Shown here in pieces: positions 19,262 through 26,640 of a DNA stretch of 64,000 nt. Under the pieces are notes generated by a model that saw only the letters and a program-made list of their open reading frames with translations, searched no databases and was not told where the DNA came from. Origin of the DNA: Bacteroidales bacterium (GTDB lineage Bacteria; Bacteroidota; Bacteroidia; Bacteroidales; P3). The DNA lies in contig JAFWOP010000033.1 in NCBI GenBank assembly GCA_017545365.1, positions 1 through 64,000 of the forward strand, given 5' to 3'. A program made the position numbers and the translations under genes. The first letter of the stretch is position 1, and the number at the start of each line of letters is the position of its first letter.

Positions 19262-22200
19262 CTACAGAATCACCACTACTTTTCTGGCGGGATAGTGACC
19301 TACCTTGACGAAGTAGATTCCCGCGTGGGACATGGGGTGGCGGAGGCGGGTGGCACGTTCAGTCAGAAGGGTGCGGCCTGTGATGTCCATAATGCGGATG
19401 GGAAGGTTCTCGACATTTTCCTCCACAATGATGCATCCGTCGGTAGCAAAGATGCGGACGGCACTCTCGCAACAGTTATCTCCAATGCCCACGGCGTTGG
19501 CCTCGAAGTAGGCAACAAAGGTGGTGTCGGAGGTAATGGTGACGGTGCGGACGCTGTCGGTGTTGCCATCATTCCAGCGCAGGAAATGGTATCCGGGATT
19601 GCTGGTGGCTGTGATGGTGATGCTGGCACCGTCAGCCACGGTGCCGCCGCCGGTGGCGGTGCCCATGGCAGAGTTGTCGCTTCCAATTGTCACAGTATAT
19701 AGCGTGGGTGCGGGCAGGTTGATGGAAAACTCGTCAAGTATTAGCCCCACTTTGGCTGTAGAACGATGGCGCACAGCAAGGCGGAAGGTCTGTCCCAGGT
19801 AGTCGCTGAGGGATATAGTGTAGTCCGTAAAGTGGGTGGAGTCGGTGGGCTGCATGGACTGCAACACGGTGAAATCATTTAGGTTGAGCTCTCCTTCGGG
19901 GTCAACGGTGGTAATCAGCACTTCTAATGAGTCAAGGCCTTCGGCATAGGAGGAAAAACCTGTGGGGAAGCGTGTGACAGCACTGGCAGCATGGAACTGG
20001 AATTGCCATTCGCCGCTGTCGGGCAGAGTGATGGCGGGTGAGAGGAGAAGGTCGTCGGCATGCAGCGGTATGCCATTGCCGGAGAGCGTGAAGGTGAACA
20101 GGTCAGACGCGGGATGGGTAGACCAGGATATGAGGGAGTTGCCCGTAGAGCCATAGGTTAGGGCTGCAGCGAACATCCGGCTGGCTGGCGAGCTGCCGAC
20201 AGCCATTTCCCAGGCATAGCCGTCGCCATCAAGGTCGTAGGACTCCCAGCAAGCCATGTCGATGTCGAAGTGCTCGACGTAGGGTAGCGTGTCGATGCTG
20301 GAGCATTCGATGATGGTGATTTGGGCGGTGTCATAGTAGGTGCCGTAGAGGGGCGAGGTGACCTGTAGTATGATGGTGTAGGTTCCTGCCGAATCCCAGC
20401 GGGCCGTTACGTTCAGGGTAGTGTCGGTGCTGGGCGTGGCACTGGGGAGGGTCCAGAGATAGTTGAGTGTCTCGCTGCTGACGACGCTGGCCGAGAGGAA
20501 CACAGGCTCGCCCACACGCCCCCTCTCGGGTGCGCTGATGGCTATTTCGGGTGCGCCCACGGCCACTATCTGCACTTCGGCCAGCTGTAAGGCATTGCCC
20601 ATTGGCGAGTCGTAGTGCAGGAACTCCACCTGTATGTCCTCGCCAGCGTAGGCCCCCAAATAGACCCGGTGGCGCTGGAGGTCGTTGGTACCCACGGCAC
20701 CCCGGACAATGGTGTCGGTGATGCCGTTGTGGCGGATGATTACGTTGTAGAGGTCAATGGCGTATTCGGCATAGTAGCAGAAGGCTTCTGTGACCATATA
20801 GCGCAGCTCGTAGCTGCTGTCGGGTATGTGTATGTAGGGGGAGGCAATGCGGTTGTTGGCGTGCAGGTTGTGGCCGAACTGGTCGTGCGAGAAGCTCACA
20901 GCAGCGGCGGTAGGAACGGTGTCCACCAAGATGCTGTCGTCCACCGTCCAACCCTCGCTTATGCGCCAGCAGTCTTCGTCGCCCTGCCCGAAGGTATGTA
21001 GATAGGGGAGGGTGTTGACCACCTCGCAGACATGCAGGTGTACGAGGGCCGAGTCGGTGGAGGTGCCTTCGTTGTTGGTGGCATCAACAAATACCCAGTA
21101 GTCGCCTTCGGCAGTGCTGTTGGACCAGACGAATGTAAGAGGGGCAAAACTGCTGACGGTGCTGTAGCTGCCCAAGGTGTCGGTGTGCACACGCCATGTG
21201 ATGTCTTGAATGGGAGACACGCTGAAGGTGTCGAGGCGGAAGTGGACGGAGTCGCCCACAATGGCCTGCGCCGGGGCATGGAGCTGTATGATGGGGGCAC
21301 TGGCAGGTTCGATGGTGAAGCCGGTTAGCTGGAGGGCGTCTTGGTCGTCGGTCAGGTGGTGGCGGAACGCTATGCGCACCGTGTCGCCCACATAGTCGCC
21401 CAATGAGAGGAAACGCAACTGCCAGTTGCTGTCAGCCGTGAGTGTTTCGCTGAAGAGGGGGACGTAAAGGCTTGTGTCGAAGGGGTCTTCACCCAGACTG
21501 ACATAGACGGTATAGTGCTCAGCGGGGTAGTCGTTGTTTTTGGGACGTACTTGCCAGAGCAATTGGTTGTAGGTATCGCCCAAGGCAAGAGGGGGCGATA
21601 TAAGCCAGTTGTCGGCCATGTTGACCAGACCGAAGAAGGTAATGGAGTTAGACTCCATCCAGCCGTCGTGGTATGTCCATGCCTCGCCGCTGTGGTCACC
21701 GTCGTACATTTTCCAACAAGAGAGAGTGAGGCTCGACGGAGTGAAGTTCTCGGTGAAGGGGAATGTGTCGATGATGTCGCAGTTGCTGACGGCCACGGTC
21801 ATCCAGGCGGTGTCGCTTCCATAGGCGTTGCTGGCGGCCACCCCAAGGCGGAAGACCCCACCATGGGTCCACATCATGCGGGTAGAGTCACCGTAGGCGT
21901 TCTCTATATAGTCGGCACTGTCGCTAATCCAAGTGAATGTGAGACCGTCGGTGGAGCCGTTGCGCAGCTGGGCATAGTAAGTGGCGGTATCGGAGCGGTC
22001 CAGGCTCATGGGCCCGTTGACGGCCACCAAGGGCAGGCTGTCGTTGCCCAACGTAACCATGTCTATCTGGAGTGAAGAACCGTAGGAGGCGTAGTGGTGG
22101 AAGGCCAAGCGGATAAGTTGTCCTTCGTAGTCGGCTAGGCTGACGGAGCGTTGCTGATAGTTGGTAAAGTTGACGGTTTCGTCATAAAGGACGTTGTAGA

Positions 22201-22633
22201 ACCGCGAGGTGTCGACTGTGGTGTCGTATATGGTGGATACGGAGGCGATACGCACCTGGTAGCGGTCAGGTTTTCCCGAAGCAAATCCTTTTACCCACCA
22301 GGAGAAACTGATGGTGTCGGAGGTGGATGCAGGAATTTCAAAGATGGGGCTCACCACCCAGTTGGAGGGGTGGAGCGGCACGGTGTCTAATGCCGATTCG
22401 GAGTACAGAACAGCGTTGCCATCATGGGCAAAATAGCCCAAAGCAGCAAAAATGGGCGGTACCGAAGAGAAGTCGACCGTGCGCCAGTTGTATCCGTCGC
22501 CGTCGCCGTCACAGGCGGTCCATCCGCCCATGCCGTTTTCGAAACTCTCCGCATAGGGGAGGGTTTGGAAGTTTTGTGCATTGGCAATACCGAATGCAAA
22601 CAAAACAAGAAGCAGTAAATAGGTTTTCTTCAT
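19262..22633 (-). CDS. T9SS-secreted protein with cleaved-adhesin, PKD-like and InlB-B-repeat-like domains (1123 aa)
   Basis: A predicted surface protein with a signal peptide ending ANAQ (about residue 19). Four jelly-roll domains of the cleaved-adhesin/MAM type start at LPYAESFEN (about 24), FPFTENFTP (about 290), LPYLHTFGQ (about 537) and LPYVEHFDI (about 785). They are separated by PKD/Ig-like domains; NYLWTLPSATPS is typical of one. A divergent InlB B-repeat-like domain follows (about 972-1040, GYHFLRWNDGNTDSVRTV). The last 75 residues look like a shortened type A sorting domain (IRIMDITGRTLL ... GIYFVKVG ... RKVVVIL) without the YPNP start. The role is unknown; the domain set resembles gingipain/haemagglutinin adhesin regions. 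A probable ECF-type promoter lies about 60 bp upstream, similar to that of the nearby sigma operon. Confidence 0.85.
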   Translation of the reverse strand: MKKTYLLLLVLFAFGIANAQNFQTLPYAESFENGMGGWTACDGDGDGYNWRTVDFSSVPPIFAALGYFAHDGNAVLYSESALDTVPLHPSNWVVSPIFEIPASTSDTISFSWWVKGFASGKPDRYQVRIASVSTIYDTTVDTSRFYNVLYDETVNFTNYQQRSVSLADYEGQLIRLAFHHYASYGSSLQIDMVTLGNDSLPLVAVNGPMSLDRSDTATYYAQLRNGSTDGLTFTWISDSADYIENAYGDSTRMMWTHGGVFRLGVAASNAYGSDTAWMTVAVSNCDIIDTFPFTENFTPSSLTLSCWKMYDGDHSGEAWTYHDGWMESNSITFFGLVNMADNWLISPPLALGDTYNQLLWQVRPKNNDYPAEHYTVYVSLGEDPFDTSLYVPLFSETLTADSNWQLRFLSLGDYVGDTVRIAFRHHLTDDQDALQLTGFTIEPASAPIIQLHAPAQAIVGDSVHFRLDTFSVSPIQDITWRVHTDTLGSYSTVSSFAPLTFVWSNSTAEGDYWVFVDATNNEGTSTDSALVHLHVCEVVNTLPYLHTFGQGDEDCWRISEGWTVDDSILVDTVPTAAAVSFSHDQFGHNLHANNRIASPYIHIPDSSYELRYMVTEAFCYYAEYAIDLYNVIIRHNGITDTIVRGAVGTNDLQRHRVYLGAYAGEDIQVEFLHYDSPMGNALQLAEVQIVAVGAPEIAISAPERGRVGEPVFLSASVVSSETLNYLWTLPSATPSTDTTLNVTARWDSAGTYTIILQVTSPLYGTYYDTAQITIIECSSIDTLPYVEHFDIDMACWESYDLDGDGYAWEMAVGSSPASRMFAAALTYGSTGNSLISWSTHPASDLFTFTLSGNGIPLHADDLLLSPAITLPDSGEWQFQFHAASAVTRFPTGFSSYAEGLDSLEVLITTVDPEGELNLNDFTVLQSMQPTDSTHFTDYTISLSDYLGQTFRLAVRHRSTAKVGLILDEFSINLPAPTLYTVTIGSDNSAMGTATGGGTVADGASITITATSNPGYHFLRWNDGNTDSVRTVTITSDTTFVAYFEANAVGIGDNCCESAVRIFATDGCIIVEENVENLPIRIMDITGRTLLTERATRLRHPMSHAGIYFVKVGHYPARKVVVIL

Positions 22634-22693
22634 TTTTTTTAGAAATTTGTTTATGGGTTCTTTTTTTATGTGGAGCGTTTAGCAGGTGAACCC

Positions 22694-22725
22694 GTTATAC
22701 TGCCGAAAGCTCCAAAGGTCTAACA
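22694..22725 (-). promoter_or_regulatory. Possible ECF-sigma promoter of the T9SS gene at 19262-22633
   Basis: Read on the - strand: TGTTAG (-35-like, 22725-22720), a 16-bp spacer, then GCAGTATAAC (-10-like, 22703-22694), ending 60 bp before the start codon. The layout and parts of the spacer (TTTGGA, then CTT.CG) resemble the promoter at 26005-26037 in front of the ECF sigma operon. The DNA also contains nested short inverted repeats (GGAGC/GCTCC, GCAG/CTGC). Confidence 0.4.
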
Positions 22726-22776
22726 TTATCTATGCGCTATCTTAGCGCGAAGGCACCAGGTTTTTTCCCAAACGTT

Positions 22777-22841
22777 GTTTCCGTGTCGCCAAGGCCTTCC
22801 GTAGGTTTTTTCTAGCAGCCTACTGAGGCTGGCATGGAAAC
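22777..22841. other. Long imperfect hairpin in gene-free DNA, possible structured RNA
   Basis: Nested arms: GTTTCC (22777-22782) with GGAAAC (22836-22841), GCCA..GCCT with AGGCTGGC, and GTAGG (22801-22805) with CCTAC (22819-22823). Together they give about 19 paired positions in a rod of about 65 nt. TTTTTTT follows on the + strand near 22861. A small perfect hairpin (GCGCTA TCT TAGCGC) lies at 22734-22748. I cannot match it to a named RNA family or decide the strand. Confidence 0.4.
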
Positions 22842-23036
22842 TGCTGCAAAGGCAAACATCTTTTTTTCAAAACACCCTCATGTTTGCTTTTATTTTTGTC
22901 TTGGCAGCTCTGGAAGTTGTACTATTATGTGCCGAAGCAGGACTACCCCCTAAACTTCAGCATGCTTTCTGTTATTAATAACGTAATAAACCACACAAAA
23001 ACTACATCCCCGCAAAAATAATGGCGCGTTTTGCAA

Positions 23037-23259
23037 ACAAGAGCTCTTGTGTGATAGGGCAAGACACAATAAACGCATATCGGTCATTAGGCCGACTTTC
23101 GTCTCTATTCCACTTTTTCAGGTCTGTTTATGGCATCTCAGCGTTTCTTCCGGCATCTTGTCCACCTCCCTGTCTCGTTGTAGCCCGCTACGTCTTTGCC
23201 AGCGGAGCGTCCAATCTGCTCGGAACAAATGCTAATCGGCCATAAACCCGAATGACCGA
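23037..23259. other. Gene-free region with nested inverted repeats
   Basis: The 734-bp gap at 22634-23367 has no convincing gene. This part holds a 14-bp palindrome ACAAGAGCTCTTGT (23037-23050) and two nested 9-bp inverted repeats: TCGGTCATT (23080-23088) with AATGACCGA (23251-23259), and GTTTATGGC (23126-23134) with GCCATAAAC (23239-23247). A large folded RNA, a small non-autonomous element or a decayed gene are all possible. Small ORFs here lack any family signature. Confidence 0.4.
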
Positions 23260-23308
23260 TTTGGGATAAATGTCGTCGTTGCTTTCGCACAAGGTGCGTA
23301 ATACAAAA

Positions 23309-23345
23309 AGAGAAGAGGGAACCTGTGGAGGCCACCTCTTCTCTT
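23309..23345 (-). terminator. Terminator of rubrerythrin
   Basis: On the - strand AAGAGAAGAGG and CCTCTTCTCTT form 11-bp arms with a 15-nt loop, followed by TTTTG. It lies 22 bp after the rubrerythrin stop. Confidence 0.88.
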
Positions 23346-23367
23346 GCTTTGTCAAATCAGTCGGGGC

Positions 23368-23913
23368 TTATTTGTTCTCGAAGTAGCGTTTGTATAGACC
23401 ATCGAGGGCTTTGCCGTGGCGGGCTTCGTCGCGGGCCATTTCGTGGACGGTGTCGTGGATTGGGTCGAGGTTGAGGGCCTTGGCGCGCTTGGCGAGGTCG
23501 GTCTTACCGGCGGTGGCACCGTACTCGGCTTCGACACGCATCTTGAGGTTCTCGGCGGTGCTGTCGGTGAGCACTTCACCCAGCAGCTCGGCGAACTTGG
23601 CGGCATGATCGGCTTCCTCAAAGGCGGCCTTCTCCCAGTAGAGGCCTATCTCAGGGTAGCCTTCGCGGTGGGCGACGCGGGCCATGGCCAGATACATACC
23701 CACCTCTTTGCACTCGCTTTCAAAGTTCATGCGCAGGTCGGCCTTGATGTCTTCGGGGGCATCCTTTGCCACACCGACGATATGCTCGGCAGCCCAGGTC
23801 TTGATGTCCTCTTTCACTTCCTGCATTTGTTTGCCACAGATAGGGCACTTCTCAGGCATGGTTTCGCCTTCATAAACATAGCCGCACACGGGGCAGATGA
23901 ATTTTTTCTTCAT
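23368..23913 (-). CDS. rbr: Rubrerythrin with N-terminal rubredoxin domain (reverse type)
   Basis: A non-haem iron peroxidase that reduces hydrogen peroxide in anaerobes. The N-terminal rubredoxin-like site uses CPVC (C7, C10) and CPIC (C23, C26). The C-terminal ferritin-like diiron domain carries FESECKEVGMY, the ligand motif EEADH in the middle and DEARH near the end. In classical rubrerythrin the order is reversed (diiron domain first), so this is the 'reverse' type. At 181 aa it has normal length. It lies 34 bp after the YafQ-type toxin on the same strand, with no terminator and no clear -7 box between, so it may be read from the toxin-antitoxin promoter. Confidence 0.93.
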   Translation of the reverse strand: MKKKFICPVCGYVYEGETMPEKCPICGKQMQEVKEDIKTWAAEHIVGVAKDAPEDIKADLRMNFESECKEVGMYLAMARVAHREGYPEIGLYWEKAAFEEADHAAKFAELLGEVLTDSTAENLKMRVEAEYGATAGKTDLAKRAKALNLDPIHDTVHEMARDEARHGKALDGLYKRYFENK

Positions 23914-23947
23914 GTTGTTCTTTGTATTTTGGGATTAATATGATTGT

Positions 23948-24229
23948 TTAAAACAAGTCAGAATGTGTTCCTGTTCGATAAAGTGAGATAACGCGTATTG
24001 TTTCTTTCTTCTTGTATATCAATAGCCAATCTGGGTTGATGTGGCATTCGCGGTAGCCTTTATAGTTGCCTGTCAACGAATGGTCGCGGTACTGTGCTGG
24101 TAGCCTTCTACCTTCTTGCAATGTGTCTGTAACGACCTTAAGTTGTCCGAAGTCAAGACCTCGCCGTTTGGCAAGTTTAAGGTCTTTGAGGAACTTGTTG
24201 CCGTATTCTAGTTCATAACGTATAATCAT
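23948..24229 (-). CDS. YafQ-family type II toxin (mRNA interferase)
   Basis: A ribosome-dependent endoribonuclease of the RelE/YafQ family, held inactive by its antitoxin (family knowledge). The frame extends upstream to a TTG at 24241, but the ATG at 24229 overlaps the antitoxin stop as ATGA, the usual coupling. It also gives a 93-aa protein in which H50, H63 and D67 fall at the numbers known for E. coli YafQ, with the His of TGTHSDLF and the terminal Phe also kept. The motif GNYKGYRECHINPDWLLIY is diagnostic. All catalytic positions are present, so the toxin is probably active. Confidence 0.93.
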   Translation of the reverse strand: MIIRYELEYGNKFLKDLKLAKRRGLDFGQLKVVTDTLQEGRRLPAQYRDHSLTGNYKGYRECHINPDWLLIYKKKETIRVISLYRTGTHSDLF

Positions 24230-24459
24230 ATCGTGCCCCAAAGCTCGTCTATACTATTGCAACGCATGACACCCTCGCCAGCTTCTACTTCCCGAATGGC
24301 TTTCATGGTTTCCTCATTCAGGTATCTGCCGCTTTCAGGGTCGTAAAGTGCATCAGTTGTTGACACGTCGTTCACGTGCCATCCCATACGGTCTCCTAAT
24401 TGGCGCATGAGAGCTATGTCGCTCTGGGGTAGGTTGATACTTATGTTTACGTTGTTCAT
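24226..24459 (-). CDS. Antitoxin of the YafQ-type pair
   Basis: A 77-aa protein directly upstream of and overlapping the toxin by 4 nt. The N-terminal strand VNISINLPQSDIALMRQLG fits a ribbon-helix-helix DNA-binding start, as in RelB/DinJ antitoxins. The C-terminal part is acidic (EVEAGEGVM, SIDELW), as expected for a segment that wraps the toxin. By family analogy the antitoxin, alone or with toxin, represses its own promoter, here the -7 box at 24490-24498. Identification rests mainly on position and general form. Confidence 0.82.
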   Translation of the reverse strand: MNNVNISINLPQSDIALMRQLGDRMGWHVNDVSTTDALYDPESGRYLNEETMKAIREVEAGEGVMRCNSIDELWGTI

Positions 24460-24489
24460 TTTATGGTTATATCACTATCGAAATATGAT

Positions 24490-24498
24490 GCAAAGATA
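24490..24498 (-). promoter_or_regulatory. -7 box TATCTTTGC of the toxin-antitoxin operon
   Basis: A perfect TAnnTTTGC on the - strand, 30 bp before the antitoxin ATG, in AT-rich DNA between the sigma operon (ends 24570) and the antitoxin. It gives the pair its own promoter. Confidence 0.7.
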
Positions 24499-24569
24499 CT
24501 ACTTTTTCTTGACATGGAGAAAATATTTTTTGACAACAGAAATATTTAACTTGGTATGGAGGTTGGTGG

Positions 24570-24956
24570 CTATAGCGAATAGTCCTTTCGCACAATACTG
24601 TGGAGTAGGGTGGCGGTGATGGCAGCGAGGACACTGGTGAGGATAATGGTGCCAGAGTTGAGTAGTGATGCTGCGTTGCTGGTTAGCCAGCCCAGTAGGT
24701 GCGGTGTGTGGTTAGGAGAGGAGATGATGATGGGATGTAGCAGTAGGTAGATGGCCATTGCTGCGCCGGTGATGCTACCGGCAACAAAGGCCACTACCAT
24801 GCGGCTGCGGTCGCGGCGACGCTCGGTTTCGTAATAGTGTTTGGCGGCCTCGACGGTTTTCATCCGCGAGTTGAGCCGTTGCATATATTCATGACCGTCG
24901 CCCAAGTCGGGACGGTATTCGGCAAGCATTTGTGTAAATTTATTGTTTCTTTTCAT
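24570..24956 (-). CDS. Small membrane protein co-translated with the ECF sigma factor, possible anti-sigma factor
   Basis: 128 aa. A charged N-terminal half (about 1-50) is followed by two hydrophobic segments (about 53-75, MVVAFVAGSITGAAMAIYLL, and about 97-118, GTIILTSVLAAITATLL). Its ATG overlaps the sigma stop as ATGA (24953-24956), implying translational coupling. Many ECF sigma factors are followed by a membrane anti-sigma partner with a cytoplasmic N-terminus, which fits this order and topology. No zinc-binding anti-sigma motif (HxxxCxxC) is seen, so the role is inferred from position. Confidence 0.65.
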   Translation of the reverse strand: MKRNNKFTQMLAEYRPDLGDGHEYMQRLNSRMKTVEAAKHYYETERRRDRSRMVVAFVAGSITGAAMAIYLLLHPIIISSPNHTPHLLGWLTSNAASLLNSGTIILTSVLAAITATLLHSIVRKDYSL

Positions 24957-25432
24957 GGCTTCAGAATTTCGCGTAAACGGGTTAGTCCTCGGTGTAATTG
25001 CTGACGTACAGCCACGGGATTGCTGTTGGTGATGGTGGCTATTTCCTTGATGCTGTAGCCTTCTATATGGTAGAGCAATGTGGCAGCACGGACCCGATTG
25101 GGTAGTTGGTCTATGGCGCGGTATAGTGCTTCGTAGCGGAAAGCCGCATCGGCGGTATAGTCAGAGTGGACTGATAGTTCAGAGTGGTCGGGCATACTCT
25201 CTATCCGTGGTCGTTTGGCATGGTCGAGCAGGGTGCGGTAGGCAATCTTATAGAGCCATGTGCGGAACTTGTACCGTTCTTCGTACCTTTCGGAGGCAAG
25301 CCACGCCTTGATGAAAGCCTCCTGTGCAATATCCTCTGCCTCCATGCGGTCACCGCCGCACAGGGCAAGCAGGAACCTTCTTAAAGGTTCCTGCTCGGCT
25401 GTTGCCAGCTCGATGAATCTCTCGCGTGTCAT
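24953..25432 (-). CDS. ECF-type RNA polymerase sigma factor
   Basis: 159 aa. Region 2 is recognisable by AEDIAQEAFIKAW and FRTWLYKIAYR (about 32-70). Region 4 follows as AIDQLPNRVRAATLLYHIEG, then YSIKEIATI and AVRQQLHRGLTRLRE near the end. No region 1 or 3 is present, as usual for ECF sigmas. It directs polymerase to a small regulon, probably in response to an envelope or stress signal. It is the second gene of an operon (DUF6249-like protein, sigma, membrane protein). The operon's own promoter (26005-26037) looks ECF-type, suggesting self-activation. Confidence 0.93.
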   Translation of the reverse strand: MTRERFIELATAEQEPLRRFLLALCGGDRMEAEDIAQEAFIKAWLASERYEERYKFRTWLYKIAYRTLLDHAKRPRIESMPDHSELSVHSDYTADAAFRYEALYRAIDQLPNRVRAATLLYHIEGYSIKEIATITNSNPVAVRQQLHRGLTRLREILKP

Positions 25433-25455
25433 TGCCCTGACTAATTAATCATCAA

Positions 25456-25950
25456 TCACAAATCACTTTTCGCTTTTCGCTCCTCAGCTTCAATCTCGGC
25501 TTGTAAGGCACGTTTACCAATGAAGTAGTAGACTAGGAATGCCACTCCCGCTGCCATCATAATTAAGCCTATAGCTAGGAAATCAGCATCGAAATTTTCA
25601 ACAATGTATGCGGGGAGTGTTATGTAATACTTGACAAATGCGGTGATGACAAGTCCCAAGCCTGCCAAGCTACAGAGTATGCCCAACAAGAGTTTGACGA
25701 GCAGGCGTTCCTTGATGCTTTTCTTTGGTTCGTTGATGCTTTTAATCAGCTCTTCTGGCAGAGAACCCTCGTTCTTCTCCAAGGCGGTGAGGATTACTTG
25801 CGTACGCTTGTTTGTGGCGTTCACTTTGTGGCGATAGACGAATAGTGCTATCCAGATGGGTAACGATAATAACAGCACGGCGGCTATCAAACCAGTGAGG
25901 TCGTCTATACCCCATGGATACATGGTGAGTAAAATTGACATTGTGTTCAT
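25456..25950 (-). CDS. DUF6249-like membrane protein, first gene of the sigma operon
   Basis: 164 aa. An N-terminal membrane segment (about 18-38, LIAAVLLLSLPIWIALFVY) is followed by a basic cytoplasmic stretch (KVNATNKRTQVILTALEKN), two more hydrophobic segments (about 85-108 and 125-145) and a charged tail (QAEIEAEERKAKSDL). The pattern matches small Bacteroidota proteins with a DUF6249 domain that often sit beside ECF sigma factors, which is what this context shows (23 bp before the sigma gene). It may take part in sensing or in controlling the sigma factor, but no function is established. The assignment to DUF6249 is from memory of the pattern. Confidence 0.65.
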   Translation of the reverse strand: MNTMSILLTMYPWGIDDLTGLIAAVLLLSLPIWIALFVYRHKVNATNKRTQVILTALEKNEGSLPEELIKSINEPKKSIKERLLVKLLLGILCSLAGLGLVITAFVKYYITLPAYIVENFDADFLAIGLIMMAAGVAFLVYYFIGKRALQAEIEAEERKAKSDL

Positions 25951-26004
25951 GATATTTACGTTTTATAGGTTATACATCTTGTTTGTTTCTTGAACCGGGT
26001 TCGC

Positions 26005-26037
26005 CTATTAAACGATCGAAGTGTCCAAAATGTGACA
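26005..26037 (-). promoter_or_regulatory. ECF-type promoter of the sigma operon
   Basis: On the - strand: TGTCAC (26037-26032), 17-bp spacer, CGTTTAATAG (26014-26005), ending 54 bp before the first gene. Bacteroidota ECF sigmas commonly recognise TGTnAC-type -35 and CGTCTTATAG-like -10 elements, so this fits autoregulation. No TAnnTTTG box is present here. Confidence 0.6.
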
Positions 26038-26049
26038 TTGTCTGCAAAA

Positions 26050-26084
26050 AAAAAGAGCCTCACCGTGTAGGCAAGGCTCTTTTT
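26050..26084 (-). terminator. Terminator after ferritin
   Basis: AAAAAGAGCCT (26050-26060) and AGGCTCTTTTT (26074-26084) are perfect arms with a 13-nt loop. On the - strand the hairpin is followed by nine T. It closes the FprA - flavin reductase/rubredoxin - ferritin operon. Confidence 0.9.
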
Positions 26085-26100
26085 GTGTCTGTGTGTTCAA

Positions 26101-26616
26101 TTAGTCCAACACCAGGCTGGGGGTGCTGTAGGTGCGGGCGGACAGCTCTTGGTTGAGCATGTAGAGGCTCTTGGGGTCGGTGCCGAAGAGTTCCATCTTG
26201 GTAATCATGTCGCGGGCGTTGGTCTCTTCTTCGCCCTGCTCCTTGACGAACCAGTCGAGGAACTGCATGGTGCGGAAATCCTTCACTTTGTAGGCGGCAT
26301 CGTAGATGGTGTGGATGCTGGCGGTGACGTACTCTTCGTGTTCGAGGCCGGCTTTCAGCACATCCATGTCGGTCTTGAAGACCTTGTCAGGCTTGGCGAT
26401 GGCGTCGAGGGTCACCTTGCAGTCGTTGTTCTGCATGTATTGATAGAACAGCATGGCGTGGTCGCGCTCCTCCTGTGCCTGAATCATGTACCAGTTGGCG
26501 AAACCGTTCAGTCCGCGGCCTTGGAAATAGTTGTTCATGTCCAGATAGAGATAAGCGGAGTAGAGCTCCTTGTTGATTTGCTCGTTGAGCAAGTCGGCTA
26601 CTTTTTTGTTAATCAT
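26101..26616 (-). CDS. ftnA: Ferritin
   Basis: Cytoplasmic iron-storage protein that oxidises Fe(II) and stores it as mineral in a 24-subunit shell. At 171 aa it is typical of bacterial FtnA. Ferroxidase-centre residues fall at the standard positions: E17 (NKELYSAYLYL), E50 and H53 (QAQEERDHA), E94 (LEHEEY), and E130 in the KEQGEEET motif. No haem-binding methionine pattern of bacterioferritin was noted. It is the last gene of the operon with FprA and the flavin reductase/rubredoxin (24-bp gap), linking iron storage to oxygen detoxification and limiting Fenton chemistry. Confidence 0.94.
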   Translation of the reverse strand: MINKKVADLLNEQINKELYSAYLYLDMNNYFQGRGLNGFANWYMIQAQEERDHAMLFYQYMQNNDCKVTLDAIAKPDKVFKTDMDVLKAGLEHEEYVTASIHTIYDAAYKVKDFRTMQFLDWFVKEQGEEETNARDMITKMELFGTDPKSLYMLNQELSARTYSTPSLVLD

Positions 26617-26640
26617 AGGTCGTTAAATATTGATTGGTTA

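Noticed and set aside
22671..22860. Riboswitch or SRP, RNase P, tmRNA or 6S RNA in the gap before the T9SS gene
   Set aside because: Folded arms are present, but none of the conserved cores I know for TPP, cobalamin, SAM, SRP, RNase P or tmRNA is visible, so it is only listed as a structured candidate.
23138..23335. 65-codon - strand frame in the gap after rubrerythrin
   Set aside because: It runs through the rubrerythrin terminator and one arm of the inverted repeats and has no recognisable motif; non-coding structure explains the region better.
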